From Desulfitobacterium sp050251735 (GTDB taxonomy: Bacteria; Bacillota; Desulfitobacteriia; Desulfitobacteriales; Desulfitobacteriaceae): a stretch of 64,000 nt of DNA. The stretch lies in the NCBI GenBank assembly GCA_050251735.1, contig JBFWMF010000019.1, positions 1-64,000 of the forward strand, in the 5' to 3' direction. The notes below the pieces were generated by a model. That model was given only the letters and a program-made list of their open reading frames with translations. It was not told the DNA's origin and made no database searches. Shown in pieces: positions 43,333 through 52,323 of this stretch. The position numbers and the translations under genes are program-made. The stretch's first letter is position 1. Each line of letters opens with the position of its first letter.

Positions 43333-43429
43333 CTTGCACTATTAGACTTATATGTAGATTGGGCAGCATCTTAGAGATGGTGTCTAGGTCGAGTAGCTCA
43401 TGGGTCAGTGCTTTCAGGGGGGACTAATT

Positions 43430-44095
43430 ATGAAAAAATCGGTAGTACTACTTTCTGGTGGTTTGGACAGTACCACGTGTATGAGCGTTGCCGCCAAGAC
43501 GGGCGATGAATTATATCCACTATCCTTTGATTACGGTCAGAGGCATCAGCGGGAATTAGAAGCGGCCAAAGCGGTTGCTCGATTCTATCAGGTTAAGGAG
43601 CATCGGATCATTTCCATTGATAATGTGGGAGGAAGTGCCTTAACGGATCCTTCGATTCAAGTGCCGGATTATGCCGAAAACGGTCAGATACCCGTGACCT
43701 ATGTTCCGGCTCGCAATCTTCTTTTTCTGAGCTATGCCTTGGGTTATGCTGAGGTTATCGGGGCAGAGGCGATCTATATCGGGATTAGCTCCGTGGATTA
43801 CAGCGGTTATCCAGATTGTCGGCCGGAGTTTTTAGAGGCTTTTCAAAAGGTTGCGGAAGTGGGTACGAAGGCCGGTGTGAATGGACAAAGGATAGAGATT
43901 AAGGCACCGCTGATTCACCTTTCAAAAGCGGAGACGATTCACTTGGCAAGCTCGAATGGGGCCCCCTTGCATTTAACCACAAGCTGTTACCGCGGTGGGG
44001 AAAAGGCCTGCGGAACGTGTGACAGCTGTATACTGCGCTTAAAGGGATTTGCCGAGGCTGGGATAGCTGACCCTGTACCCTATATGGAGGACTAA
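43430..44095 (+). CDS. queC: 7-cyano-7-deazaguanine (preQ0) synthase
   Basis: Converts 7-carboxy-7-deazaguanine to preQ0 with ATP and ammonia in queuosine biosynthesis. It has the PP-loop VLLSGGLDSTTCM at the N-terminus, SFDYGQRHQREL, PVTYVPARNLLFLSYA, and the C-terminal zinc-binding cysteines CYRGGEKACGTCDSC. Length (221 aa) is standard. AGGGGGG precedes the ATG at 43430; the open frame begins ten codons earlier. queD, queE and queF are not in the window. Confidence 0.95.
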   Translation: MKKSVVLLSGGLDSTTCMSVAAKTGDELYPLSFDYGQRHQRELEAAKAVARFYQVKEHRIISIDNVGGSALTDPSIQVPDYAENGQIPVTYVPARNLLFLSYALGYAEVIGAEAIYIGISSVDYSGYPDCRPEFLEAFQKVAEVGTKAGVNGQRIEIKAPLIHLSKAETIHLASSNGAPLHLTTSCYRGGEKACGTCDSCILRLKGFAEAGIADPVPYMED

Positions 44096-44142
44096 CCTCT
44101 GTAAAAAAGGTTTTTAACTGTTTCAGAAGGAGATGGAGTCAA

Positions 44143-44736
44143 ATGATCAGTGAAAGAATGGAGAAACAAATCCAGTTTATTGTGACGATTGATGAGCTCA
44201 AGAATATTACCCGCCAGAGTGTAACCATCAGAGATAGGCGCCATGAAAATGATGCCGAACACTCTTGGCATTTAGCGATGATGGCGATGATCCTCTCGGA
44301 ATATGCAGAGGATAAGAATGTAGATATATTTAGAGTGATCAAAATGGTGTTGATACATGACTTAGTGGAGATCTATGCAGGGGATACCTATTGCTATGAT
44401 GAAAAAGGCTATGAAGACAAAGAGGAGAGAGAGCAGGAAGCAGCGGATCGTTTATTCAATATGCTTCCTGAGGATCAAGCACAAAAGATGATGGCTCTAT
44501 GGCGTGAATTTGAAGAGATGGAAACCGAGGAAGCTGCCTATGCTGCAACACTGGATCGTTTCCAACCTCTTCTATTGAATTACAATACGGATGGACATAC
44601 CTGGCAAAGACCTGGGATCACTAGTGCTAAAGTCTTGAAGCGCACTGCGGTGGCCAAGGCAAGAGTTCCCCAGCTCTATGAGTACATCGAAAGATTGATT
44701 CAAAGTTCGATTGAAAGAGGAATACTTAAGCCATGA
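44143..44736 (+). CDS. HD-domain hydrolase, YfbR/5'-deoxynucleotidase-like
   Basis: 197-aa metal-dependent phosphohydrolase with HD residues in order: NDAEHSWHLAMMAM, the HD pair in VLIHDLVEIYAGD, and the distal aspartate in ATLDRFQPLLLN. Similar proteins are 5'-deoxynucleotidases; the substrate here is not proven. AAGGAG precedes the ATG, and its stop overlaps the start of the YaiI-type gene (ATGA), so the two are coupled. Confidence 0.85.
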   Translation: MISERMEKQIQFIVTIDELKNITRQSVTIRDRRHENDAEHSWHLAMMAMILSEYAEDKNVDIFRVIKMVLIHDLVEIYAGDTYCYDEKGYEDKEEREQEAADRLFNMLPEDQAQKMMALWREFEEMETEEAAYAATLDRFQPLLLNYNTDGHTWQRPGITSAKVLKRTAVAKARVPQLYEYIERLIQSSIERGILKP

Positions 44737-45167
44737 AGATTCTCATTGATGCGGATGCCTGTCCCAAAGGCGTTCTCCAAATCTGCTTGAATAGGGGTCG
44801 GCAAAAGGGTATACCCGTCTGGACGGTGGCTAGCTTTAATCATGAAATTAGTTCAGATCACCATATCGTGGTGGGGAATGCTTCTCAAGAGGCAGATCTA
44901 AAAGTGATGAATCTTTGCGAAGCGGGCGATATTATTGTGACTCAAGATATTGGCTTAGCAGCCATGGTCATTGGCAAGGGTGCCAAAGCTCTTGGTCCTT
45001 CCGGAAAAGAATATCGCCCCGAGATCATGAGCACCATGCTTGAGGAAAGAGAGCTCAAGGCTAAATACCGCAGAGCTGGGGGAAGAACAAAGGGCCCTAG
45101 TAAACGCACCTTTGAGGAGGATCGACTCTTTGAGCAGACCTTGGTAAGCTTGTTGAGTGAGGGGTAA
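44733..45167 (+). CDS. YaiI/YqxD family protein (DUF188, PIN-like fold)
   Basis: 144 aa of a widespread family with an Asp-rich N-terminus (ILIDADACPKGVL), the DIIVTQDIGLAAMVIGKGA block and a basic tail (RRAGGRTKGPSKRTFEEDR). The acidic residues and PIN-like fold suggest a nuclease, but the activity is unproven. The start overlaps the preceding stop by ATGA. Confidence 0.9.
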   Translation: MKILIDADACPKGVLQICLNRGRQKGIPVWTVASFNHEISSDHHIVVGNASQEADLKVMNLCEAGDIIVTQDIGLAAMVIGKGAKALGPSGKEYRPEIMSTMLEERELKAKYRRAGGRTKGPSKRTFEEDRLFEQTLVSLLSEG

Positions 45168-45297
45168 GCAAGATATTAGTTAAGCTAGATATAAGGCAAG
45201 CAAGCAAAACATATTATTTTTTGAAGAATGCTTGTCTTTAGCTAGGTGATAATGATAAGATAAAAGATAAAAGTTTTAGGAAAGTAGGAGTGATGAC

Positions 45298-46809
45298 ATG
45301 GCCTTTTATTTTGACGAACCTTCACGGACTTTTGGGGAATACCTTCTGGTCCCGGGATATTCTTCAACAGAATGTATGCCGGCTAATGTGAGCTTGAAAA
45401 CACCGGTAGTGAAGTTTAAAAAAGGGGAACAATCCTCCTTGACCATGAATATACCCTTGGTATCAGCTATCATGCAATCCGTTTCGGATGATCGCATGGG
45501 TATTGCCTTAGCAAAAGAGGGGGGCGTTGCCTTTATCTATGGCTCCCAGACCATTGAGAATCAAGCCCAAATGGTATCCCGAGTAAAGAACCATAAGGCA
45601 GGCTTTGTTATCAGTGATTCCAATATTAGGCCTGAAGATACCCTAGCCGATATTCTTGCTTTAAAAGAAGTAACGGGGCACTCGACCATGGCTGTCACCG
45701 AGGATGGTACAGCTAACGGGAAATTGTTGGGGATTGTCACGAGTCGAGATTATCGTGTCAGTCGTATGTCAACCGATACTAAGGTGTCGGAATTTATGAC
45801 GAAATTCCAAGACCTTATCTGTTCAGATGATAAAACGACCCTCAAGGAAGCCAATGATATTATTTGGGAGCATAAGCTGAATGCCTTGCCTTTAATTGAT
45901 AAAGACCAACGCTTAAAAGCGATGGTTTTCCGCAAGGATTATGATTCTAATAAAGAAAATGAAAATGAGCTCTTAGATAACTCCAAGCGTTACGTCGTAG
46001 GAGCCGGCATCAATACCCGAGATTATGCAAAGCGAATTCCTGCTTTAGTGAATGCCGGGGCGGATGTCCTCTGTATTGATTCATCAGAAGGCTTTACCGA
46101 ATGGCAGAAGATAACCATCGACTGGGTTCGGGAACATTACGGCGATGATGTCAAAGTGGGAGCTGGTAATGTGGTAGATCGGGAAGGCTTCTTATTCTTA
46201 GCTAAGGCCGGTGCTGACTTTATTAAAGTAGGAATCGGCGGCGGCTCCATCTGTATTACCCGAGAACAAAAGGGTATTGGACGTGGGCAAGCCACAGCAG
46301 TGGCAGAAGTGGCTAAAGCACGAGATGAGTATTTTGAGGAGACGGGAATCTATGTTCCGATCTGCTCTGATGGCGGAATCGTCTATGACTATCATATGAC
46401 CTTGGCACTTGCTATGGGTGCAGACTTTATCATGCTTGGGAGGTATTTCGCACGCTTTGATGAAAGTCCAACCAATAAAGTCAACATCAACGGTAGCTAT
46501 ATGAAAGAGTACTGGGGTGAAGGCTCTAATCGAGCAAGGAACTGGGAACGCTATGACATGGGTGGAGATAAGAAGCTTTCCTTTGAAGAGGGTGTGGACT
46601 CTTATGTTCCCTATGCCGGTAGCTTAAAGGATAATGTAACCCTTTCTTTAAATAAGGTTCGCTCAACCATGTGCAACTGTGGTGTTCTAAACATTCCAGA
46701 CCTGCAAAAGCAGGCAAGGATTACGCTAGTTTCGGCAACGAGTATTGTCGAAGGCGGTTCCCATGATGTGGTTCTCAAAGATAGTAATATGTTTGAATAT
46801 ATGAAATAA
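45298..46809 (+). CDS. guaB: IMP dehydrogenase
   Basis: 503 aa; oxidises IMP to XMP with NAD+, the committed step of GMP synthesis. Catalytic-barrel sequences are VSAIMQSVSDDRMG and GVAFIYGSQ; two CBS domains lie at about residues 95-225. The active-site loop is GIGGGSICITREQKGIGRG, with the catalytic cysteine present but a longer loop than the common GPGSICTTR form. The distal flap holds GSNRARNWERYD. The loop and the long C-terminus place it in a divergent IMPDH branch. GTAGGAG precedes the ATG. Confidence 0.9.
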   Translation: MAFYFDEPSRTFGEYLLVPGYSSTECMPANVSLKTPVVKFKKGEQSSLTMNIPLVSAIMQSVSDDRMGIALAKEGGVAFIYGSQTIENQAQMVSRVKNHKAGFVISDSNIRPEDTLADILALKEVTGHSTMAVTEDGTANGKLLGIVTSRDYRVSRMSTDTKVSEFMTKFQDLICSDDKTTLKEANDIIWEHKLNALPLIDKDQRLKAMVFRKDYDSNKENENELLDNSKRYVVGAGINTRDYAKRIPALVNAGADVLCIDSSEGFTEWQKITIDWVREHYGDDVKVGAGNVVDREGFLFLAKAGADFIKVGIGGGSICITREQKGIGRGQATAVAEVAKARDEYFEETGIYVPICSDGGIVYDYHMTLALAMGADFIMLGRYFARFDESPTNKVNINGSYMKEYWGEGSNRARNWERYDMGGDKKLSFEEGVDSYVPYAGSLKDNVTLSLNKVRSTMCNCGVLNIPDLQKQARITLVSATSIVEGGSHDVVLKDSNMFEYMK

Positions 46810-46822
46810 ACCATTCTCAAGA

Positions 46823-46860
46823 GGACTTCAGAAAAATTCTGAAGTCCCTTGTTTATTTTT
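46823..46860 (+). terminator. Intrinsic terminator of guaB
   Basis: 9-bp stem GGACTTCAG / CTGAAGTCC with a 7-base loop and a T-rich tail (CCTTGTTTATTTTT). Confidence 0.85.
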
Positions 46861-47056
46861 AAGACTATTTTAATCACAAGAATATTGAAAGAGACGGCCT
46901 TTTCTTTACTAGGTAGCGATGGTATAATTAATAGCGTATAAGGTGTAATAATTGCTGACAACAAATGTACTAAATAAATGTACTAGACCTACAAAATAAG
47001 GTATGTAGCATAAAACACTAAGAATACCTAAGTTAAAAATGAAGGAGATGTGAAGT

Positions 47057-47395
47057 ATGATTAACATATCAGAACTCGCGGCAGAAAAGATCAAGGAAGT
47101 TCAAAAAGCCCAAAATAAAGAAGGTTCATATCTTCGTCTCTATCTGGCGGGATTTGGTTGTGGTGGCCCAAGCTTTGGGATGACCTTAGAGGACGCTAAA
47201 ACTGATGTTGATGTCCTAGATGAAGAATTCGGTGTATCCGTCATTACCGCCAGCACCTTATCTGAGTATTTAGAAGGCGCCTTTATTGACTTTTTAGAAA
47301 ACGAAGAAGCAAGTGGCTTTGAAATACGCTTGGCAAAAGATTTTGGTGGTCAAGGCTGTGGCAGCAGCTGCGGTAGCTGCGGAGGAAGTTGTTAA
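47057..47395 (+). CDS. HesB/IscA-like protein with Cys-rich tail
   Basis: 112 aa resembling the HesB-like (A-type carrier) fold: ISELAAEKIKEVQKAQ, YLRLYLAGFGCGGPSFG, and a C-terminal GQGCGSSCGSCGGSC. The FGCGGPSFG pattern is that of the HesB-like family in which some members carry selenocysteine; here it is cysteine throughout. The classical IscA CxnCxC spacing is changed and the tail adds four cysteines. A role in Fe-S or sulfur/selenium chemistry is likely but undefined. GAAGGAG precedes the ATG; a strong terminator follows. Confidence 0.8.
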   Translation: MINISELAAEKIKEVQKAQNKEGSYLRLYLAGFGCGGPSFGMTLEDAKTDVDVLDEEFGVSVITASTLSEYLEGAFIDFLENEEASGFEIRLAKDFGGQGCGSSCGSCGGSC

Positions 47396-47417
47396 TTCGA
47401 CTGTAAATTGCCCAATC

Positions 47418-47466
47418 AGAGAGCTCAGTTTGAACTGAACACAGTTCATCTGAGCTCTCTTTTTTG
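47418..47466 (+). terminator. Intrinsic terminator
   Basis: 11-bp stem AGAGAGCTCAG / CTGAGCTCTCT, an inner hairpin TGAACTGAACACAGTTCA, and TTTTTT directly after. Confidence 0.9.
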
Positions 47467-47619
47467 TCGTAAAGAAAAAGCAAGTATGATCTGCTCTGTT
47501 GCTATGAGGGAAGGATAAAGGCAATATTTCACCTTTAAGCCAAAATCTAAGGGTTGCTATTGTATGCTATAATAAATACTGCTGTTTAGGAGCAAGTATC
47601 TAATAATTAAGGTGATTGA

Positions 47620-49464
47620 ATGTCTGCCCTTCAATATCAAACGATAAAAAGAAATCTGCGCCTCATTAGTGAACTCTTACCAGATCCTTATTGGTTGGGA
47701 TCTTTTCTTTTGGGATATATCAAAGTCAAGGTCTTTATGGGACTAACGACTTCCTGGAATAGCGCTTGGAATTTTTACTTCGAGCACGACTATGAATTGT
47801 CAAGCAGTATAGCCCTTTGCTTTACGCTACTTTTTTTCTCGGTGGCACTTTTATTTAAGGGACGAAGCCGTCTTTGGGCTACTTGGCTGCTTAGTACAAC
47901 GCTTTCGATCATATTGATTGCTGATCTGGTGTACTTTCGTGGCTTCGGTGACTATATCAATTTGTACCTTGTCAAACAAATAGGGAATTTAGAGGACCTG
48001 GGGAGTACAATCTTTTCATTATTCTTTATCCAAGATATCTTCTTTGTTTTAGATTGCGTCTTAGGGCTGTTCTTACTGCTGAAGAAGAAGGGGTTGGGGA
48101 AAGGAATCTCTCGCCAAATCCCGTGGTTTATGATGTTCTGTGTACTGGCTGTTGGATTTATATATTCTGCTCACTATCGTTATGATCTTGCCGAGAACGG
48201 GGAGAATCAGATGGTTTTCCGAATCTGTTGGGCTCCCACGGATACCATGAGGAATTTATCTCCTTTGGGCTATCACTTTTATGATAATTATGTCTATCTG
48301 AAAGAAAATCAGACCCTTGAATTAACACAGGAGCAACAGGAGGACATCCAAGCTTGGTTTGCCCAAAACCAAGAGGATACGCCCTCTAATGAGTTGAAAG
48401 GAATATTTGCTGGGCAAAATCTAATCCTTCTTCAGGTTGAATCTCTTGAGAACTTCGTTGTAGGGCAAAGCTTTGAAAAACAAGAAATAACCCCAACTTT
48501 AAATAGGTTATTGAAGAACAGCATCTACTTTCCCAATTTTTATGAACAGGTGTGGAATGGTACCACATCAGATGCTGAGCTTTTGGGTAACGCATCGGTA
48601 TACCCTGTGCGCAGAGGGAGTACTTTCTTCCGCTATCCTCTTAATGAGTATTATTCCTTACCCATGCTTCTTGCCGAAAAAGGGTACGCAACTCGGGCTA
48701 GCCATCCAGATAATGCGGGTTATTGGAATTGGGTTGAAGCTTTGACTTCAATAGGCTATGCAAATACCTTGGATATAACGGATTTCCATGAGGATGAGAA
48801 AATTGGTTTGGGCTTAAGTGATGGGAGTTTTCTGCGCCAAATGCTACCTATCGTTGGCGGGGAAAAACAGCCATTTTTGGATTATATCATTACCATGTCC
48901 AGTCACGGTCCCTTTGATCTTCCCGCGCAGTACCGAGAGCTGAAAATCGATCCGCAGATCGATAAGACAAAGCTGGGTGGATATTTCCAGAGTATCCATT
49001 ACACGGATCAGCAAATCGGGGCTTTTCTTGATAGCTTAGATCAAAAGGGAGTCTTAGATAATACAGTAGTAGTTATTTACGGAGATCATGGCGGGATTCA
49101 TAAATACTATAATAGCGAGCTTGCCAGCATCCAACCGCAAGAAGAGTGGTGGAGTGTTGATGATCATAAAGTACCCTTTATTATTTATAAAAAGGGAATG
49201 GATGCCCAGGTCATTGAAACCACCGGAGGACAGATTGACATTCTGCCTACAGTTGCCTATCTGATGGGAATTGAAGATGAAGCATATGCTCAGAAGGCCC
49301 AAGGCCGAAATTTGCTTACTACGGAAAGAGATTATGTGGTTTTGGCGGATGGAACTTTTATCGGAGATAGTGAAGAGTTTAAGGAACATGCGGTTCAGGG
49401 CTTAGCTATTGCTGATTTGCTCATCCAAAGCGATTATTATGCGGAAAACCTTAAGCAGAAATAG
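47620..49464 (+). CDS. LTA synthase family protein (polyglycerol-phosphate/sulfatase fold)
   Basis: 614 aa. About five N-terminal membrane helices (residues 22-190) are followed by an extracellular alkaline-phosphatase-fold domain. Active-site marks are LLQVESLENFV (metal-binding Glu), WNGTTSDAELLGN (nucleophile Thr of the TSDAE motif) and VVIYGDHGGIHKYY (metal-binding Asp/His). It should use phosphatidylglycerol to build or modify polyglycerol-phosphate. In a clostridium whose cell wall may lack classical LTA, the product could differ. AAGGTGAT precedes the ATG. Confidence 0.88.
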   Translation: MSALQYQTIKRNLRLISELLPDPYWLGSFLLGYIKVKVFMGLTTSWNSAWNFYFEHDYELSSSIALCFTLLFFSVALLFKGRSRLWATWLLSTTLSIILIADLVYFRGFGDYINLYLVKQIGNLEDLGSTIFSLFFIQDIFFVLDCVLGLFLLLKKKGLGKGISRQIPWFMMFCVLAVGFIYSAHYRYDLAENGENQMVFRICWAPTDTMRNLSPLGYHFYDNYVYLKENQTLELTQEQQEDIQAWFAQNQEDTPSNELKGIFAGQNLILLQVESLENFVVGQSFEKQEITPTLNRLLKNSIYFPNFYEQVWNGTTSDAELLGNASVYPVRRGSTFFRYPLNEYYSLPMLLAEKGYATRASHPDNAGYWNWVEALTSIGYANTLDITDFHEDEKIGLGLSDGSFLRQMLPIVGGEKQPFLDYIITMSSHGPFDLPAQYRELKIDPQIDKTKLGGYFQSIHYTDQQIGAFLDSLDQKGVLDNTVVVIYGDHGGIHKYYNSELASIQPQEEWWSVDDHKVPFIIYKKGMDAQVIETTGGQIDILPTVAYLMGIEDEAYAQKAQGRNLLTTERDYVVLADGTFIGDSEEFKEHAVQGLAIADLLIQSDYYAENLKQK

Positions 49465-49481
49465 GGAATATAGCAACAGAA

Positions 49482-49522
49482 AAAGAAACCAGTGTCTCAA
49501 TGTGAGGTGCTGGTTTCTTTGT
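49482..49522. terminator. Bidirectional terminator
   Basis: 11-bp stem AAAGAAACCAG / CTGGTTTCTTT between convergent genes, A-rich on the left and T-rich on the right, suiting both directions. Confidence 0.8.
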
Positions 49523-49537
49523 TATAGCTTTGGCGAG

Positions 49538-50062
49538 CTATCCTAATAACTCTTGCTTTTCATGTTCTTCTTTAGCCCGGGTAATAACTTCCTGAAGCAT
49601 CTCGACAGCTTCTTCCATCTCAATACCTTTGGCTTGGACAATCTCGCTGGTTATGATCTGGCAGGCGCTGTTCAGCATATTATTGTCTTCCATGCCGAGC
49701 TTGTGGAGCTTGCTTTTTCGCGTTAAATCTCGAATGATCTCGCATTCTTGAAAGATATCCCCGCTTTTCATTTTCTTTTTATTGATATCACGGTAAAAGC
49801 GGTTATTGCTTTCGAAAATTACAGGGTCTGTATCTCCCTGAAATAAAAAACTCAACACATCATCGATGATTTCGCTGTTGACCACTTGCCGAATACCCAA
49901 ATCCTCAGCTTTTCCTACAGGAATCATAATTTCCATATGGACATGAGGAATGTTCAAGAGGTAATACTGTCCTTTAACACCTAAGACCTCTTTTTCTTCG
50001 ATGGAATCGATAATTCCCGCCCCATACATGGGATAGAGAACCCTATCACCCACTTGAAACAT
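49538..50062 (-). CDS. CarD family transcriptional regulator
   Basis: 174 aa. The N-terminal CarD/TRCF RNA-polymerase-interaction domain is clear (FQVGDRVLYPMYGAGIID, YYLLNIPHVHMEIMIPV), followed by a helical DNA-binding half (LNSACQIITSEIVQAKG, EMLQEVITRAKEE). It should bind the RNA polymerase beta subunit and modulate promoter opening. GGGGGGTGA precedes the ATG at 50062; the frame opens five codons earlier at a TTG within that site. It is divergent from the glycogen operon. Confidence 0.9.
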   Translation of the reverse strand: MFQVGDRVLYPMYGAGIIDSIEEKEVLGVKGQYYLLNIPHVHMEIMIPVGKAEDLGIRQVVNSEIIDDVLSFLFQGDTDPVIFESNNRFYRDINKKKMKSGDIFQECEIIRDLTRKSKLHKLGMEDNNMLNSACQIITSEIVQAKGIEMEEAVEMLQEVITRAKEEHEKQELLG

Positions 50063-50130
50063 CGAGTCACCCCCCAAAATAATTTGCTTTTAATAGTATA
50101 GCACAAAAACCATGGATTGTAAAATTATAT

Positions 50131-50160
50131 ATAATATCATAGGTAATACAGCTGTGTCAA
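50131..50160 (-). promoter_or_regulatory. Sigma-A promoter of the carD-like gene
   Basis: On the minus strand TTGACA (50155-50160), an 18-base spacer and TATTAT (50131-50136), about 70 bases before the start codon. Confidence 0.6.
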
Positions 50161-50264
50161 TACATTTTAATGCTGGACGTACCTCTATTTGACCCATTTT
50201 GCTCATAATGCAATTGCTCGTTCTAAAGCAAGACTGAAAAGCATAGAATTTAGTGAATTACAGA

Positions 50265-50314
50265 CAAGCATCATACAAATCTCGGCTTGTTGGAGATAGC
50301 TCCATCTATGATGC
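50265..50314 (+). promoter_or_regulatory. Structured leader of the glycogen operon with two alternative folds
   Basis: Outer stem GCATCATA (50268-50275) with TATGATGC (50307-50314) encloses TGGAG-atag-CTCCA (50291-50304), giving a branched structure. A competing hairpin ACAAGC (50265-50270) with GCTTGT (50285-50290) uses part of the outer stem, so both cannot form together. It lies about 40 bases before the ribosome site of glgB. The rest of the 330-base intergenic region shows only the opposite-strand promoter. No known riboswitch was recognised. Confidence 0.45.
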
Positions 50315-50394
50315 AGTCGTTCGTTTAATCAAAGATTATTCCACTCATTTATCGAAAGGAGGCAGAGAGTATAGAACTTTGTAAGAACGATTCC

Positions 50395-52263
50395 TTGCTC
50401 ACCCCAAAAGAGATGGTTCTTTTTAATCGCGGTGAGTTTTATCATAGTTTCCTTAAATTCGGTGCTCATTTTATAAAGCATCAGGAGGGATGGGGTACAT
50501 TTTTCTCCTTATGGGCTCCCTATGCAACTCATGTCTCAGTCGTAGGGGATTTTAATGACTGGTGTGGTGTAAATCATCCCATGAATAAATGGGAGGACCA
50601 TGGGGTATGGACTTTATTTATCCCAGGCTTAGAACAAGGCGAGATTTACAAATACGAAGTTTTGACTGCTACTGGAGAAAGAGCGCTGAAAGCGGATCCT
50701 TTTGCCTTCTTCTCCGAAGTGAGGCCCAATACAGCTTCAGTGGTATATTCCCTAGAGGGTTATCTCTGGCACGACCAGACTTGGTTGGACAAACGCAAAA
50801 CTACCGACTATAAGCTGATGAACTTATCTATTTATGAAATGCATCTCGGTTCTTGGAAACGTAAGGAGGGGGGTGGATTTTATAGTTATAGGGAAATTGC
50901 GCCTGAGCTTATCAGTTACTTGAAAAAAATGGGCTATACCCATGTGGAATTTCTGCCCTTGCTGGAGCATCCCTATGATGGGTCGTGGGGTTATCAGGGA
51001 ACGGGATACTATGCCAGTACCAGTCGTTATGGTCCTCCCCAATATCTGATGGCTTTGATTGACCAATGTCATCAAGCGAATATCGGCGTGATTATGGATT
51101 GGGTTCCGGGGCATTTTTGCAAGGATGCCCATGGCTTAGGAAATTTTGACGGAAGTGACCTCTTTGAGAAAGAAGTCCATGAGCATTGGGGTACCTATAA
51201 ATTTGATTATACTCGGTCAGAAGTATGGAGCTTTTTGATTTCTAATGCTATCTTCTGGCTGGAGATTTATCATGTGGATGGCCTACGAGTGGATGGGGTA
51301 AGCAGCATGCTCTACCTGGATTATGGCAAGGAAAATAAAACCTGGGAGCCAAATGTTTTAGGGGGGAGAGAGGATTTAGCGGCCGTTCAATTTTTGAGAC
51401 GGCTTAATGAAACTGTAAATGCTTTCTTTCCAGATGTTCTGATGATTGCCGAAGAGGCAACGGATTGGCAGGGGGTAACATGGCCTCTAGAAGAAGAAGG
51501 GTTAGGTTTCTCATTTAAATGGAATATGGGCTGGATGAACGATACCCTGCGTTATATCTCCTTGGATTTTGAGCAAAGAAAAGAGCATCATCAGCTATTA
51601 ACCTTTCCCATGATGTATGCCTATTCAGAAAGCTATATTCTGCCATTATCCCATGATGAGGTAGTCCATGGTAAAAAGTCCTTATTGAATAAAATGCCCG
51701 GAAATTACGAGCAAAAGTTTGCGGGATTAAAAGGCTTAATGACCTATTGGCTCTGTTGCCCTGGGAAGAAGCTGCTCTTTATGGGAGGTGAGATTGCCCA
51801 ATTTATTGAATGGCGAGAGGATCGGGAGCTAGATTGGTTTCTCCTTGAGTTTGACAGGCATCGGCAGTATCACCTCTTTGTTCAACACCTTCAGGCTATC
51901 TATGGAGAAGAAAAGGCTTTATGGCAAAATGACCTGAGTTGGTCGGGATTTGAGTGGATCGATGTGCATAACCATAAACAAGGGATCCTCGTGTTTTGTC
52001 GTAAAGGCAAAGAACCTCAGGATCATTTGGTAGTGCTCATCAATTTCCAACCCCTCAGCTATACTCAATATCGGATCGGAGTGGAGGAAGCCAAAGGGTA
52101 TAGGGAAATCATCAATACGGACAGAGTAGACTACGGTGGTCAAGGAGTGAACAATACAGGAATTATCATGGTGGAAAGGGTTCCCTGGCATGGACGAGAG
52201 TATTCGTTGGAGCTTCGGGTTCCTGCGCTAGGAGCTATCCTTTTAAAACCGGTACTTGCATAA
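50395..52263 (+). CDS. glgB: 1,4-alpha-glucan branching enzyme
   Basis: GH13 enzyme that introduces alpha-1,6 branches into glycogen. It has an N-terminal CBM48 (FFSLWAPYATHVSVVGDFNDW), then the barrel motifs NLSIYEMHLGSWKR, DWVPGHFCKDAHGL, VDGLRVDGVSSML (nucleophile Asp), MIAEEATDW (acid Glu) and LPLSHDEVVHGKKS. First gene of the glycogen operon. Start odd: the given TTG at 50395 has no ribosome site near it. A perfect AAAGGAGG (50355-50362) is 8 bases before an in-frame ATA at 50371, which would add eight residues. An ATG at 50413 would cut into the usual N-terminus. Confidence 0.93.
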   Translation: MLTPKEMVLFNRGEFYHSFLKFGAHFIKHQEGWGTFFSLWAPYATHVSVVGDFNDWCGVNHPMNKWEDHGVWTLFIPGLEQGEIYKYEVLTATGERALKADPFAFFSEVRPNTASVVYSLEGYLWHDQTWLDKRKTTDYKLMNLSIYEMHLGSWKRKEGGGFYSYREIAPELISYLKKMGYTHVEFLPLLEHPYDGSWGYQGTGYYASTSRYGPPQYLMALIDQCHQANIGVIMDWVPGHFCKDAHGLGNFDGSDLFEKEVHEHWGTYKFDYTRSEVWSFLISNAIFWLEIYHVDGLRVDGVSSMLYLDYGKENKTWEPNVLGGREDLAAVQFLRRLNETVNAFFPDVLMIAEEATDWQGVTWPLEEEGLGFSFKWNMGWMNDTLRYISLDFEQRKEHHQLLTFPMMYAYSESYILPLSHDEVVHGKKSLLNKMPGNYEQKFAGLKGLMTYWLCCPGKKLLFMGGEIAQFIEWREDRELDWFLLEFDRHRQYHLFVQHLQAIYGEEKALWQNDLSWSGFEWIDVHNHKQGILVFCRKGKEPQDHLVVLINFQPLSYTQYRIGVEEAKGYREIINTDRVDYGGQGVNNTGIIMVERVPWHGREYSLELRVPALGAILLKPVLA

Positions 52264-52323
52264 ATATTGGGGCGAAGAATAGACATTGTAATACGTCGGT
52301 TTTCGAAGGAGAGGAAAATTAAG

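Noticed and set aside
43333..43429. preQ1 riboswitch before queC
   Set aside because: I looked for the type I pseudoknot (short stem, A-rich tail, ribosome-site pairing) and found no convincing match.
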